Origin: OLB11 sp041392835 | GTDB lineage: Bacteria > Bacteroidota > Bacteroidia > Chitinophagales > Chitinophagaceae | NCBI GenBank assembly: GCA_041392835.1 | Contig: JAWKLF010000006.1 | Span: forward strand, 62,001 to 126,000 | Length of the DNA: 64,000 bases | Reading direction: 5' to 3' | Shown here: positions 10,102 to 21,710 of the stretch, piece by piece | Layout: each line of letters begins with the position of its first letter | Numbering within the stretch: the stretch's first letter is position 1 | The notes under the pieces: generated by a model | The model's database searches: none | Seen by the model: the letters and a program-made list of their open reading frames with translations, nothing else | Told to the model about the DNA's origin: nothing | Made by a program: the position numbers and the translations under genes

Positions 10102-10569
10102 TTTTTAAATTTATATGAGCGGTAAAGGTAGTCTTAATCATGCTATATAAATCATTAAAAGGATTTAGATAACATTCTTTACTTTTTTATACTATTGAAA
10201 CAAGATATTAAACTCTTTTACTAATGAATATTTGTATACACCAATGTTTTAATTTTTATGCTTTTGTAAAAAATCTAAAGAACATTATTGAAAAGTAGTG
10301 ATTTTCCATCTTTTTCAATATGCCAGATTAAAAAGGTTGCTTTTAACCAACAATTAATAAAATTATTTATTAATAATTAGCCAGTTACATTTTGCAAATA
10401 GTAATATATGATAATTTTTAATAAAATTTGATTTATAGAGACTTCCGATGTACTTTTGCGCTCCCAATTTTGTCCACATTGTTTTATTCTTGTCAAACTA
10501 TTTTATAGCACCAAATGATAGATATATTAGGCTATTGGGGATTACTATTTTAAAAAAAATAAAAAAAGC
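10102..10569. other. Long AT-rich leader region upstream of rpoB
   Basis: Some 468 bp with no gene that I can see. In most bacteria rplJ-rplL would occupy this position. The right part holds a well-formed promoter (10427-10458) and a leader of about 100 nt. The rest is AT-rich without a strong hairpin or RNA gene. Confidence 0.5.
10427..10458 (+). promoter_or_regulatory. rpoB promoter, TTTG-N20-TACTTTTG
   Basis: TTTG at 10427-10430 and TACTTTTG at 10451-10458, separated by 20 bp, match the Bacteroidota consensus TTTG-N19-TAnnTTTG closely. The predicted transcript starts near 10465, giving an untranslated leader of about 105 nt. Confidence 0.7.
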
Positions 10570-13500
10570 ATGGCTTTAAAAACCGTAAAACAACAAGAAC
10601 GTATCCACTTCGGAAAAATTAAACAATTAGCCGAAACGCCCGATTTGCTTGACATTCAGCTGGCTTCATTTTCTGATTTCTTACAATTAGAAACTACGCC
10701 AGACAAAAGAAACAATGAAGGCCTTTTTAGAGTGTTTAAAGAAAATTTTCCGATATCGGATACCAGAGGAATCTTCATATTGGAATTTTTAGACTACTTT
10801 GTAGATCCTCCTCGCTACTCTATAGATGAATGTATAGACAGAGGGCTTACGTATTCGGTGCCTTTAAAAGCCAAACTGCGTTTAAGCTGTACGGATGAAG
10901 AACATATAGATTTTGAAACTATTGTACAAGACGTGTTTTTGGGCAATATACCTTATATGACTCCAAGAGGTACTTTTATTATTAATGGTGCTGAGCGTGT
11001 CGTAGTTTCTCAATTGCACCGTTCGCCAGGTGTATTCTTTGGTCAATCAGTACATCCAAATGGAACCAAAATATACTCTGCCCGTGTAATACCATTTAAA
11101 GGTGCTTGGATGGAGTTTGCCACAGATATCAACAATGTGATGTATGCGTATATTGATCGTAAAAAGAAATTCCCTGTAACCATGCTATTGCGTGCTATAG
11201 GTTTTGAGTCAGATAATGACATCTTGAACTTATTTGGCATGGCCGATGAAGTAAAAGCCGATAAAAAATCACTAACACAACACATCGGTAAACGCTTAGC
11301 TGCTCGTGTTATTAGAAGCTGGACTGAGGATTTCGTGGATGAAGATACAGGTGAGGTGGTTTCGATAGAGCGTAATGAAGTATTGCTTGATCGCGATGCA
11401 GAATTGACAGAAGATCATGTAGATACAATAGTAGAATTAGGATTACCAAGTGTGTACTTGCAAAAAGAAGAAGCAGGTGGCGATTTTTCTATTATATACA
11501 ATACCTTAAATAAAGATACATCCAATACTGAATTAGAAGCTGTTCAGCATATTTATCGTCAGTTAAGAAGTACAGATGCTCCTGATGATGAAACAGCACG
11601 TGGTATTATTGATAAATTGTTCTTTTCGGACAAACGATATGATTTAGGAGAAGTAGGTCGATATAAAATCAACAGAAAATTAGGTTTTTCAGATGATGTG
11701 GTTAAAAAAGTATTGACTAAAGACGATATTATTTCTATCATCAAATATTTAGTACAATTAACGAATGCTAAAGCTGAAATTGATGATATAGACCATCTTA
11801 GTAATCGTAGAGTACGTACCGTAGGTGAACAGCTTTATGCTCAATTTGGAGTAGGTTTGGCACGTATGGCGAGAACTATAAGAGAAAGAATGAATGTACG
11901 TGATAATGAGGTGTTTACACCGATTGATTTAATCAATGCTCGAACTCTTTCTTCGGTAATTAATTCCTTTTTTGGAACCTCACAATTATCACAATTTTTA
12001 GACCAAACAAACCCATTATCAGAAATTACACACAAACGTCGTATTTCTGCCTTAGGGCCAGGCGGTTTGAGTAGAGAAAGAGCGGGCTTTGAAGTCCGTG
12101 ACGTTCACTATTCGCATTATGGTCGTTTATGTACTATTGAAACACCAGAAGGACCAAACATTGGTTTGATTTCAACTTTGTGTGTGCATGCCACAATCAA
12201 CGATATGGGCTTTATTGAAACACCCTACAGAAAAGTAAAAGAGGGCAAAGTAGAAAATAAACTGGTTTATCTAAGTGCTGAAGAAGAAGACGAAGCAAAA
12301 ATTGCGCAGGCCGATACTCAACTTGATGAAAAAGGAAATTTCAAAGAAGACAAAATAAAATCCAGACAAACGGGCGATTTCCCTATATTGGACAAAGAAG
12401 AGGTAGAATATATGGACGTGGCACCTAACCAAATTGTAGGTTTAAGCGCATCTTTAATTCCTTTCTTAGAACATGATGATGCCAACCGTGCCTTGATGGG
12501 ATCAAACATGCAACGTCAAGGTGTACCATTAATACGTCCGCAGGTGCCTATAGTAGGTACGGGCTTAGAAGCCAAAAGCAGCTCGCGATGCTCGTATTCA
12601 AATTACTGCTAAAGTTTAAGGTGTGGTAGAATATGTAGATGCCAAAGAAATACATGTTCGATACAAAAGAACAGAAACCGAACGTATTATTTCGTTTGAA
12701 GATGACTTAATCGTATATAAACTAACAAAATATACCAAAACTAACCAAAGTACCTGTATCAATCTGAAACCACATGTGGTAAAAGGTCAGTCGGTTAAAA
12801 AAGGCGATTTCCTGACCGATGGCTATGCTACCAACGATGGCGAATTGGCATTGGGAAGAAATCTACGAGTAGCCTTCATGCCTTGGAAAGGATATAACTT
12901 TGAGGATGCCATCGTAATCAATGAAAATGTTGTACGTGAAGACTGGTTTACATCTATACATATAGATGAATATGAATTGGAGGTTAGAGATACTAAGTTG
13001 GGCGAAGAAGAATTGACTCCAGATATTCCAAATGTAAGCGAAGAAGCAACAAGAGATTTGGATAGTAATGGTATAATCCGATTGGGTGCTCATGTAAAAG
13101 AAGGCGATATCTTAATAGGAAAAATTACACCAAAAGGAGAAACTGACCCTACACCAGAAGAAAAACTATTGCGTGCCATCTTTGGAGACAAAGCGGGTGA
13201 TGCAAAAGATGCCTCTTTAAAAATGTCACCATCGGTTGAAGGTGTGGTAATAGGAAAAAAACTTTTTGCGCGAGCTAAAAAAGATAAAAACACTAAGGCC
13301 AAAGAAAAAACCATCATTGAAAAAATAGATAAAGTACATCAAGAACATATCGATGCTATCAATGAAAATTTATATAGCAAATTAGAAAAATTATTAGAAG
13401 GCTCTACATCTGCTGGAGTTACTAACCACTATGGCGAAGTAGTTATTGGTAAAAATGCAAAATTCACATCTAAAGTAATAAAAAGCATTGATTACACTAC

Positions 13501-14383
13501 TGTCAATCCATTGAATTGGACTGCCGATGAAAAAATGAATGACCTTGTCAATCAGTTACTACACAATTATAATATCCGATATAATGAAGAATTGGGTCGT
13601 CATAAACGCGAAAAATTCAATATTACGATAGGAGATGAATTGCCAAATGGCGTATTAAAATTGGCAAAAGTTTATTTGGCTAGTAAACGTAAGTTGAAAG
13701 TGGGAGATAAAATGGCCGGTAGACATGGTAATAAAGGTATAGTAGCCAAAATAGTACGTCAAGAGGATATGCCATTCTTAGAAGATGGAAGTCCTGTGGA
13801 TATTGTTTTAAATCCATTGGGCGTACCTTCTCGTATGAATTTAGGACAGATATATGAAACTATCTTGGGTATGGCTGGTTTAAAATTGGGTGTAAAATTT
13901 GCAACTCCAATATTTGATGGTGCTACCAGATCAGAAATTGAGTCTAAAGTAAAAGAAGCAGGATTACCGGATTGGTGTCATACTTATTTATACGATGGCG
14001 AAACTGGAGACCGTTTCCATCAGAAAGCCACTGTAGGGGTTATCTATATGATGAAACTACATCACCTTGTAGACGACAAAATGCATGCTCGTTCTATTGG
14101 GCCATATAGCTTGATTACTCAACAACCATTGGGTGGTAAAGCACAATTTGGTGGTCAGCGTTTTGGTGAAATGGAGGTATGGGCTATAGAAGCATATGGT
14201 GCATCTAATATTTTACAAGAATTGTTGACGCTTAAATCTGATGATATAACTGGACGTAGTAAAACCTATGAAAGTATTGTAAAAGGTGATAATTTGCCAA
14301 AACCTGGCATACCAGAATCATTCAATGTATTGGTTCATGAATTAAGAGGCCTTGGATTGGATTTACACTTTGAAAACGAATAA
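10570..14383 (+). pseudogene. rpoB: RNA polymerase beta subunit, interrupted by an indel and a stop
   Basis: RNA polymerase beta subunit. The first frame (10570-12612) gives the N-terminal 670 residues and the second (12623-14383) the C-terminal 586; together they make a normal Bacteroidota RpoB of about 1,270 residues. The rifampicin region is intact and wild type in appearance (TSQLSQFLDQTNPLSEIT, then KRRISALGPGG). The break is at about 12,573: one extra A turns GAAGCCAAAGCAGCT into GAAGCCAAAAGCAGCT, and 35 bases later the corrected frame meets TAA where a lysine codon AAA is expected. The shifted reading destroys the conserved AARDARIQITA stretch, so this is not a natural two-subunit split. 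Since rpoB is essential, sequencing error is likely unless a second copy exists. No rpoC follows. Confidence 0.9.
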
Positions 14384-14410
14384 AGTATATCTATATTAAA
14401 AAATACAAAT

Positions 14411-14440
14411 AAGGCTAACCATCTGGTTGGCCTTTTTTTT
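14411..14440 (+). terminator. Terminator after rpoB
   Basis: The stem GGCTAACC / GGTTGGCC with loop ATCT is followed by eight T residues, directly after the rpoB stop. It shows that rpoB is transcribed here without rpoC. Confidence 0.9.
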
Positions 14441-14493
14441 AATATATTTTCTCAGGGTTTTATATTAGTTTTGATAAAATATTTTCAAAAATC

Positions 14494-15615
14494 ATGAAAC
14501 ACATTTATACATGTATCCTCATCTTGAGCTCATCTTTAATATTTGCTCAGGCACCCATTACATTAAGCAGAGCCGATTTTCCTAAACCTACTTCTTCGAG
14601 TCCTATGCCAGATAGTGTATTGTACACCAATGTAATAGGCGCTACTACGACCTCGCAAACTACGAAAGGAGCCAATCAAATGTGGAATGAATCTTCGCTA
14701 TCAGGTACAACAGCCTATCAGCACTTTGTAGCGGTTAGTGCTACACCCTTAGCCTTTCAACTTACTTTTTTTGGAAGCGATTATGCAGTGCCTTTAGATA
14801 ATGCTTTTGGAGCACCCGGAGGCAGTGCTACTATGCAAATATCAGATGCATATGAATACTATAATTATACAAGCAATAATTCAAGATTAGAAATAAAAGG
14901 TTTTGGTGCTAATATAACTATGCCAGGACAAACCACAGCTATACCTTTACCAGCTATCTATTCATCGCCTGATATATTGTTTCGATTTCCTATGAATTTT
15001 GGCGATGCCGATAGTAATCATTCAGGTTTTGATATATCGCTTCCTTTAAGCACTTTTGGTACAATAGGTTTTAAAAGAGAACAAGATAGAGTCAATGAAG
15101 TAGATGCATGGGGCACCATAACAACACCAGCAGGCACTTACACAACCTTGCGACATCGTTCTGTAATAACTCGTATTGACTCAGTGACCAGTTCATTTAT
15201 TAATGTGGGTTTCCCATCTGTAATAACAGAATATAGATGGTTAGCTCAAAGTGCTAAAATTCCAATTTTGCAAATCAATGAAACCAATGCAATTACTTCA
15301 GTTCAAACTTATACAGCCTTTAAAGGCCAAGGGCCCAATAGCATAGCAACAAGCTCTGAAAAAAACACATTGATTGCTTATCCTAATCCTTGTCAAAATC
15401 AAATTCATATAGACTACCTTTTGGAAAAACCTGGTATTGTGAGTATGTATATTTTGGATGTGATGGGAAAACGTATTGGGCAGTTTCAATTTGTAAAAAA
15501 CAATACAGGACTCTTTAGTGAAATTCTACCGCTTGAACATTTAGCAAATGGCTCCTATTTTATACAAGTAGTTGCAGGAAATGAAAAATCGTTGATTCCA
15601 ATTCAAAAGAAATAA
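14494..15615 (+). CDS. Secreted protein with type IX sorting domain
   Basis: A 373-residue protein with a signal peptide (about 1-19, ending IFAQ), a central region rich in Ser/Thr/Gly that I cannot assign, and a C-terminal type IX (Por) sorting domain. The sorting domain starts near residue 295 with the hallmark AYPNPCQNQ and ends with NGSYFIQV followed by a lysine-rich tail. It is predicted to cross the outer membrane by the type IX system, whose porU and porV lie at the right side of this window. The biochemical function is unknown. Confidence 0.85.
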   Translation: MKHIYTCILILSSSLIFAQAPITLSRADFPKPTSSSPMPDSVLYTNVIGATTTSQTTKGANQMWNESSLSGTTAYQHFVAVSATPLAFQLTFFGSDYAVPLDNAFGAPGGSATMQISDAYEYYNYTSNNSRLEIKGFGANITMPGQTTAIPLPAIYSSPDILFRFPMNFGDADSNHSGFDISLPLSTFGTIGFKREQDRVNEVDAWGTITTPAGTYTTLRHRSVITRIDSVTSSFINVGFPSVITEYRWLAQSAKIPILQINETNAITSVQTYTAFKGQGPNSIATSSEKNTLIAYPNPCQNQIHIDYLLEKPGIVSMYILDVMGKRIGQFQFVKNNTGLFSEILPLEHLANGSYFIQVVAGNEKSLIPIQKK

Positions 15616-15756
15616 CATCGTAGTTAAAATAATAGTATGTAAAGTTTTGATGCCTGATTGATAGAAAAACTACATGATAAATATTAGTTTTTAACAGTAA
15701 CAAATATTACCAACTGTTAAAAGGCTTTGATTTTACTTTGTATAAAAATATCTAAC

Positions 15757-17360
15757 ATGAAAAAAATACTTTTAGCCTTTGCTTTTATGTTCTTACATGT
15801 GGTTTCACTTTTTTCACAAAGTACTCCATTTTCTATAGCTATAGAACCTTTGAGTATAAATGGAGTAGGTGGTTTGCAAGCTTTTGCATTTGGACAAGAT
15901 AATGGAAAATGGTTAGTGATGGGTGGACGTTTGGATGGTTTGCATTTGCGACAGCCATTTGCCTCTTTTGATGTAGCAGGAAATAATAATATGCTACATG
16001 TAATAGACCCCGTGAATATGCAGCATTGGAGCGCACCATTGACAAGCTTGTCTATCAACTTACAAGAACAATTGAGTGCTACTAATATGCAGTTTCATCA
16101 AGAAGGAAGTACTTTATATGTAATTGGTGGATATGGATATAATACAGCGACTAATGCACGAAAAACATTTGATTTTTTAACAGCAATTGATGTTACTGCT
16201 ACCATAAATGCTATTATTAATAACACTTCTTTTTCAACTTATTTTAGACAGATCAGTCATCCCATGATGGCAGTAACAGGGGGCCATCTGAAAAAATAAA
16301 CTCTACCTATTACTTGGTAGGTGGAAATAAATTTGATGGCAACTATAATCCTATGGGAAATCCAACCTATACGCAAGTATATACAGATGCAGTTCGAAAA
16401 TTTAATATATTAGACGATGGTATTAACTTATCGATAAATATGTTAGCACCTTGGAACGATGCTAGTCAATTTCATAGACGTGATTATAATGCTGTAGCCC
16501 AGATTTTACCAAATGGCGAAGAGGGTATAACCGCTTTTTCAGGCGTGTTCCAGCCCACTATGGATTTGCCATTTTTGACTAGTGTAACTATGGACAGTAG
16601 TTCATATGCGCAAGACAATGCTTTTCAGCAATTTTATAACCATTACCACTGTGCGGTTTTACCAATTTACGATCAAAATGCCAATGCAATGCACACTCTA
16701 TTTTTTGGAGGTATAGCACAGTTTTTTGACAGTGCAGGTGTATTGGTACAGGATAATAATGTACCATTTGTAAAAACAATTGCAAGAGTATCTCGCGATG
16801 CAAGTGGTCAAATGGCAGAATATAAACTGCCAATAGAAATGCCTGCATTGTTGGGCGCAGGTGCAGAATTTATTCCAAATCTTTTGATACCTCATTATCC
16901 TAATGAAGTTTTTAATCTCAATCAGTTCACAAATGATACGACTCTTGTAGGCTATATTTATGGTGGTATACACAGTACGGGCAAAAATATTTTCTTTTCA
17001 AACGGAAGTAATTTGAGCTCAGCAAGTAGTCAACTTTTCAAAGTATTTGTAATAAAAAATACACATGTAGGAATAGATGAGTTGAATACACAAAGTAAAG
17101 GAACCTTAGATTTAAAGGTATATCCAAATCCTAATCATGGTGAATTTGTCATTTCATTTTATTTAAAAAATAAATCAAAAGTAAAGCTTCAGATATTAAA
17201 TGAAAATGGACAGCTTTTAAAAACTTTTGATTTGAATGATGCTAAAATTGGATTGAATGAACTTAGACCAGTACTTAATATAAACCCATCTCAAGGGGCA
17301 CTTTTTGTTTTATTAGAAAGTGAGTTTGAAAAGGCAGTACGAAAGATTAAAATGGATTAG
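15757..17360 (+). pseudogene. Kelch-like secreted protein with type IX sorting domain, one frameshift
   Basis: Two frames (15757-16299 and 16314-17360) form one protein of about 534 residues. The start at 15757 is chosen over 15727 because it opens a clean signal peptide ending LFSQ. The first frame ends after GGHLKK; adding one A to the AAAAAA run at about 16,290 continues into INSTYYLVGGNKFDG. Repeated GG-type turns (VMGGRLDG, VIGGYGY, LVGGNKF, FFGGIAQF) suggest Kelch-like blades. The C-terminus (from about VYPNPNHGEF) is a type IX sorting domain. A missing base in a homopolymer suggests a read error or possible phase variation. Confidence 0.75.
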
Positions 17361-17499
17361 TTATTGTTTTATATTAATAATATGAACTTACAAAGCTTTC
17401 TTTTTTTGTATGATTTGAATTAATGAAAGTAATATTTTATCTACTTATTTTTTTTTTAGACTTTGCGAATGCAAATACTTAAACTTAGATAAACTAAGT

Positions 17500-19725
17500 T
17501 TACAAATTAACTTTAAATCCAGCTTGAATACTTAAAGGCATATTAGGCCTATATCCTTGTGGTAAATTAGATACTATGGCTTTGCTGTTACTGAGATTAT
17601 TAATCAGAGAGAAAAGTGTAAATGTTTTATTGATTTTATAATTTGCTGAAAGATCAATTAAGATGTACTGTTTTAAACTATTAATATCATCAAGACTATT
17701 ATTTTCTGAGGGTAAAATTTCACTACTTTGTCCTGGTTTAATTCTTGTTTTACCTGTATAACGACACAAAAGGGTAGCATCCCATTTTTTGGTTTCTATA
17801 CCGACGCTTGTAGTAAGTATGTGAGGTGTGATAAATGGAATCAAGTCGCCTTTATTTATTATTCCATTTCCCCAGTCGCCTCCGCCATTTACAAATGTTT
17901 CTTGAAACTTAGCAGAAGTGTATGTATAAGCCAATGCAAAAGGAATTTTAATTGTTTTAATAATATCTACATCATATCCTAAGCTCAATTCTATCCCTTG
18001 TATTTTTGCCTTTCCAGCATTAAATATATTACCGCTGCCAGTGCCACCTCCAGAAATATTGTCTGAACCTAAAATGTTATCATAATTATTTAAAAAGGCT
18101 GTTGTTTGAATATTTAATCCTTTTAACTCACCTCTATATCCCAATTCATAATTTATTGATGTTTCTCCTATTGCTTGTTTTATACTGCTCGTTGTAGAAG
18201 GCATACCGGGAGGAGAAAAGCCTCTGTGTATTCCTCCAAATATATTCATTTGAGCATTTAATTCATAGTTTAAACCCAATCCGGGTAGGAATATGGATAC
18301 ATTATTATTAGCTTCTTTTAAAGAGCTTCCTAATCTGGCATAATCGGCATTTCCATAATTTTGAAACAAGAAATGTATATTCTCATATCTAATTCCTGTA
18401 CTAAGTTTAATTTTTTTATATTCTATATCATAGCTTAGAAAAGTAGCTAAGCTATTAGCACTCCTTATTTGATTTTCTTGATTTCCTTTTATGCCAACAA
18501 TTGATAAAATCATAGTATTATTCGTCATCAAATATTGAGATCGAGTAGCATAACGGTCAGCATTGTCAACATGATACCTTGCTCCAAGTTGTAAGGTATG
18601 TGTTATTTTTTTTGTATTGAATGTATAATGACTATTTAGTTGTATTCCGCGTGTATGATAGGTTCTTGCTGCATTCTGATAATCTATGCTACCATCCGCT
18701 TCTCCAGTCATTATTTTATAGGCTCCTTGATGTTGAGAAGGATTGTTCAAAATTGTGTTGATGCTTTCGCCTCCAAAGGCACTTACCTTGCCCCAATCTC
18801 TAAAAGTTTTAGAATAATAAGCAGTAGTATTGATAGTAAGCCCAAACGAAGTATAAAGAGCATGCTGAAGGGATACATGCTGATGACTAAGCTCTAAAGC
18901 ATCTCTTTGTGTTCCAGCATATCGTCTCCACGCACTTTTTTGATAATCATTATACGTTAGCCCTAAATATGTTTCATTACTTTCTTCTGTACTATTTACA
19001 AATTTTAGTGTGATAGCTTGTGGTAGTGTTGCATTTTTTTTATTGTGCCATCGTATTTTTCCCATCATATCTCTTCTATCGAAACCAGTATTCCCACCTC
19101 CATCAATTTTTTTAAAACCTTGACTTGCCAAACGATTTATTTCAAAAACATAATCAAAATTCAGTTTGCTATCACCAACCCAAAGCCTTTGTTGATTGGT
19201 ATTAAAACTACCGTAAGAAGCTTGAGCAAACATTTTGAAGGAAGAAGGAATAGCCGTTGATAGTAAGTTTACAGCACCGCCAATAGTATATGGGCCATAT
19301 TTAATTTGGCTACTACCTTTGAGTATTTCCAATCCACGCATACGAGCAAAAGTTGGGAAGTAATATGCGGAAGGGTCCGCATAGGGGGCAGGCGCTATTA
19401 GAATACCATCTTCCATTAGTGTTATTTTAGCACTTCGATTTACTGCTGTGCCTCTCAAACCAATGTTGGGTCTTAGACCATAACCTTCTTCGTCCCTTAT
19501 AGCAACACCAGGCACTGTTCTTAAAGCAGTATTTATGTTTGTTTGATTAAGTTTTTCTAATTTTCGAGTATTAATATATTGTCCTGCTCCAGGTAAGGAA
19601 TGATTTTTATCGCCAATAATAGTGACATCATCAAGAGCTTGTGTTTTTATTGAGTCGGTTTTGGCATGTTGCGCAAATGCAGATATACTTAGTAGTAAAC
19701 AGAGTATAATTAATATTTTTTTCAT
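17500..19725 (-). CDS. TonB-dependent outer-membrane receptor, FecA-like
   Basis: A 741-residue outer-membrane active transporter. It has a signal peptide (about 1-19, ending AFAQ), a plug domain with VPGVAIRDEEGYG, PNIGLRG and LEILKGSSQIKYGPYTIGGAVN, and a beta-barrel to the C-terminus. It lacks the CarboxypepD-like N-terminal extension of SusC proteins, which argues for uptake of an iron chelate or another small cofactor rather than a glycan. The plug resembles FecA. An AraC-type regulator lies 80 bp upstream on the same strand, a pairing typical of siderophore-receptor systems. The exact ligand is unknown. Confidence 0.92.
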   Translation of the reverse strand: MKKILIILCLLLSISAFAQHAKTDSIKTQALDDVTIIGDKNHSLPGAGQYINTRKLEKLNQTNINTALRTVPGVAIRDEEGYGLRPNIGLRGTAVNRSAKITLMEDGILIAPAPYADPSAYYFPTFARMRGLEILKGSSQIKYGPYTIGGAVNLLSTAIPSSFKMFAQASYGSFNTNQQRLWVGDSKLNFDYVFEINRLASQGFKKIDGGGNTGFDRRDMMGKIRWHNKKNATLPQAITLKFVNSTEESNETYLGLTYNDYQKSAWRRYAGTQRDALELSHQHVSLQHALYTSFGLTINTTAYYSKTFRDWGKVSAFGGESINTILNNPSQHQGAYKIMTGEADGSIDYQNAARTYHTRGIQLNSHYTFNTKKITHTLQLGARYHVDNADRYATRSQYLMTNNTMILSIVGIKGNQENQIRSANSLATFLSYDIEYKKIKLSTGIRYENIHFLFQNYGNADYARLGSSLKEANNNVSIFLPGLGLNYELNAQMNIFGGIHRGFSPPGMPSTTSSIKQAIGETSINYELGYRGELKGLNIQTTAFLNNYDNILGSDNISGGGTGSGNIFNAGKAKIQGIELSLGYDVDIIKTIKIPFALAYTYTSAKFQETFVNGGGDWGNGIINKGDLIPFITPHILTTSVGIETKKWDATLLCRYTGKTRIKPGQSSEILPSENNSLDDINSLKQYILIDLSANYKINKTFTLFSLINNLSNSKAIVSNLPQGYRPNMPLSIQAGFKVNL

Positions 19726-19806
19726 TTATTTTATTTAGAATGAGTAATTGTTGCCCAAAAATCTAAATAAAATAAAAAAATAATTTTAGTATGCTGGAAT
19801 ACTATT

Positions 19807-20544
19807 TTAGTTAAAAGGAATAATTGCTTTGGCTTGCTCCAATGGGCTTATGCCAAAATAATTTTTATAAGCCTGGCTAAAACTACTTAGAGAAGCATAG
19901 CCAACTGTATAGGCTATTTCAGTGATACTATTTGATGAGTTTTCAAGCAAATACTTTGCTTTTGTCATTCTATTTTCTTGGATAAATTCAAACAAGGTTT
20001 GTCCAAAAATTTCTTTAAACCCTTTTTTTAGATAGCATTGATTAGTACCTACAGCACTTGCTATTATAGGAATTGTAAGGTTGTTTGCTAAATTATTGAT
20101 AATATAACTTTTAGCAAGGTGCATTTTTTTCTTATCGGTTGGGTTGTTTAAAACACTACAAGTATCACAACCTAATTGAAAAATTAGATTATTTTTTTGA
20201 GATTGAAATAGAAGATATAAAATAGCACTTTCTAAAAATAATTTTCTATTTATACCAGTGAGTTTGCAATGTATTAATTCTAAAACCCTCGATTGTGTGT
20301 TGCAGCAGATATGTTGCTTTTCTATATTGACATTAAATACTTCGTTGTATTTTTCAAAATACGTCTTTGCAATTCGAATATGTGTCAAATAGTTTTTGTC
20401 TTCTAAATCAAACAAACAATCCTTTTTAAAAAGGCCAAAAGTCAAAAATATATAGTTTTCATTTTGATTAGTAATGCAATAAGAACTATCAATAGCTTCT
20501 TCTTCTACAATTTCTAAATCAATATATTCATTCACTATTGCCAT
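19807..20544 (-). CDS. AraC-family transcriptional regulator
   Basis: A 245-residue regulator with a divergent N-terminal sensor region and a C-terminal AraC/XylS DNA-binding domain (about 145-240): two helix-turn-helix units with NNLTIPIIASAVGTNQCYLKK and SITEIAYTVGYASLSSFSQAYK, ending in GISPLEQAK. It resembles PchR/YbtA-type regulators that sense a ferric siderophore. The N-terminal half has a cysteine cluster (HICCNTQ, then GCDTCS), which could bind metal or sense redox state. It lies directly upstream of the TonB receptor gene, which is probably its target. Confidence 0.85.
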   Translation of the reverse strand: MAIVNEYIDLEIVEEEAIDSSYCITNQNENYIFLTFGLFKKDCLFDLEDKNYLTHIRIAKTYFEKYNEVFNVNIEKQHICCNTQSRVLELIHCKLTGINRKLFLESAILYLLFQSQKNNLIFQLGCDTCSVLNNPTDKKKMHLAKSYIINNLANNLTIPIIASAVGTNQCYLKKGFKEIFGQTLFEFIQENRMTKAKYLLENSSNSITEIAYTVGYASLSSFSQAYKNYFGISPLEQAKAIIPFN

Positions 20545-20705
20545 AGTGCAAAGTTACTTATTCATTATTAAGTTTTACTCAAATTATGCATTTGTCTTCT
20601 CAAATTCCATAAACAGTTATGTAAATCTATTATAATACAAACAAGATTGTTTGAGCCAAACCGTATATCATTGTTTTTAATAGCTCCATACCATATTCAA
20701 GCTAT

Positions 20706-21308
20706 TTAATAATTTATAGAACACTTATTTTTTAGACTTTCTTTGACAGAATTGAACCATTCATGTTTTAAAATGCTCAATATTATGCTATCTCTTCTTT
20801 CGCCATTAGCCTTGTAGGTATTGCTTCTTAGTATGCCTTCTACCTTGCATCCAATACTTTTCATTGCATTTATGCTACGGTTATTTTCATTATCAGCTCT
20901 AAATTCTACTCTTTCTATACCTAAGGTTTCAAATGCAAATGCTAAAAGCAAATATTTACAATTCTTATTTAAACCTGTGTTTTGAAACTTTTTTCCATAC
21001 CAAGTATAACCTAGTTGTAGTGTTGCATGCTCAATCTGAATATCATAAAATCTTGTACTGCCTGCAACTTCATTTGACCTTTTATCAAAAACAAGAAACG
21101 GGTAGGAATGTTCATTTTTTCGTCCTTCAATTGCGTTTTTTATATACATTTCCATTTTTTCAGGTGTGTTAGCCTGCAATAGTGAATAAGTCCATAAGTC
21201 GGGTTCGTTAATAGAAAAGTGATTCAATTTTTCAATATCTTCTAATCTTAAAGGACTTAAGCACACTATATTATTTTCAAGAATATAGTCTTCATTAAAA
21301 TCTATCAT
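20706..21308 (-). CDS. GNAT N-acetyltransferase, RimJ/RimL type
   Basis: A 200-residue GNAT-fold acetyltransferase of the RimJ/RimL class, which transfers acetyl from acetyl-CoA to an amine. Features include LRLEDIEKLNHF at the N-terminus, the strand ELAGSTRFY-like VAGSTRFYDI, the LGYTWYGKKFQNTGLNK acetyl-CoA loop, and RVEFRADNENNRSINAMKSIGC, the signature of this class. The length is typical. The substrate is unknown. It stands alone. Confidence 0.85.
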   Translation of the reverse strand: MIDFNEDYILENNIVCLSPLRLEDIEKLNHFSINEPDLWTYSLLQANTPEKMEMYIKNAIEGRKNEHSYPFLVFDKRSNEVAGSTRFYDIQIEHATLQLGYTWYGKKFQNTGLNKNCKYLLLAFAFETLGIERVEFRADNENNRSINAMKSIGCKVEGILRSNTYKANGERRDSIILSILKHEWFNSVKESLKNKCSINY

Positions 21309-21710
21309 ATTAAAGAGTTGTTTTATGTTATTGCTATTTTATCTACATTATTCACTTCATTCATACACAATATAAAAAGGTTAGTAATATACGGTAGATT
21401 TTTTATTATATTTTAAGTATAAGAATTAGGTAATTTATATTTTAAGGGGATTTTATGCACGAGTTCGAATGGCAGTTAATTTAACATGTAGCTTTTATTT
21501 GAAAAATTATAAATAACCAAAGTTTTTGGCATTTTGTTTGCCTTTTTGTGCTAAGAAGTTCAATCATTGTCAAAAGCTATCTAATTTTTTACTTCCTGCT
21601 CATTATATGGCACAAATGTTTGTTTCCTATTTCTTAAGGAGTGTGTTTTTAGACTCTAAAATCAATTACCTTTGCCAGTTCAAAGGAATAGACTACGCTT
21701 TTTTATACAA
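21309..21710. other. Intergenic region upstream of lepA
   Basis: About 400 bp between the divergent acetyltransferase and lepA genes. I see the lepA -7 box near its right end but no RNA gene, strong hairpin or convincing reading frame. Confidence 0.45.
21667..21674 (+). promoter_or_regulatory. Putative lepA -7 box (TACCTTTG)
   Basis: TACCTTTG matches TAnnTTTG. A transcript starting near 21,681 would have a leader of about 30 nt before the lepA ATG at 21,711, supporting that start rather than the upstream one at 21,672. Confidence 0.5.

Noticed and set aside
10570..14383. Naturally split rpoB (two subunits)
   Set aside because: The end of the first frame is the out-of-frame reading of a conserved stretch, so it is a lesion or error, not a designed split.
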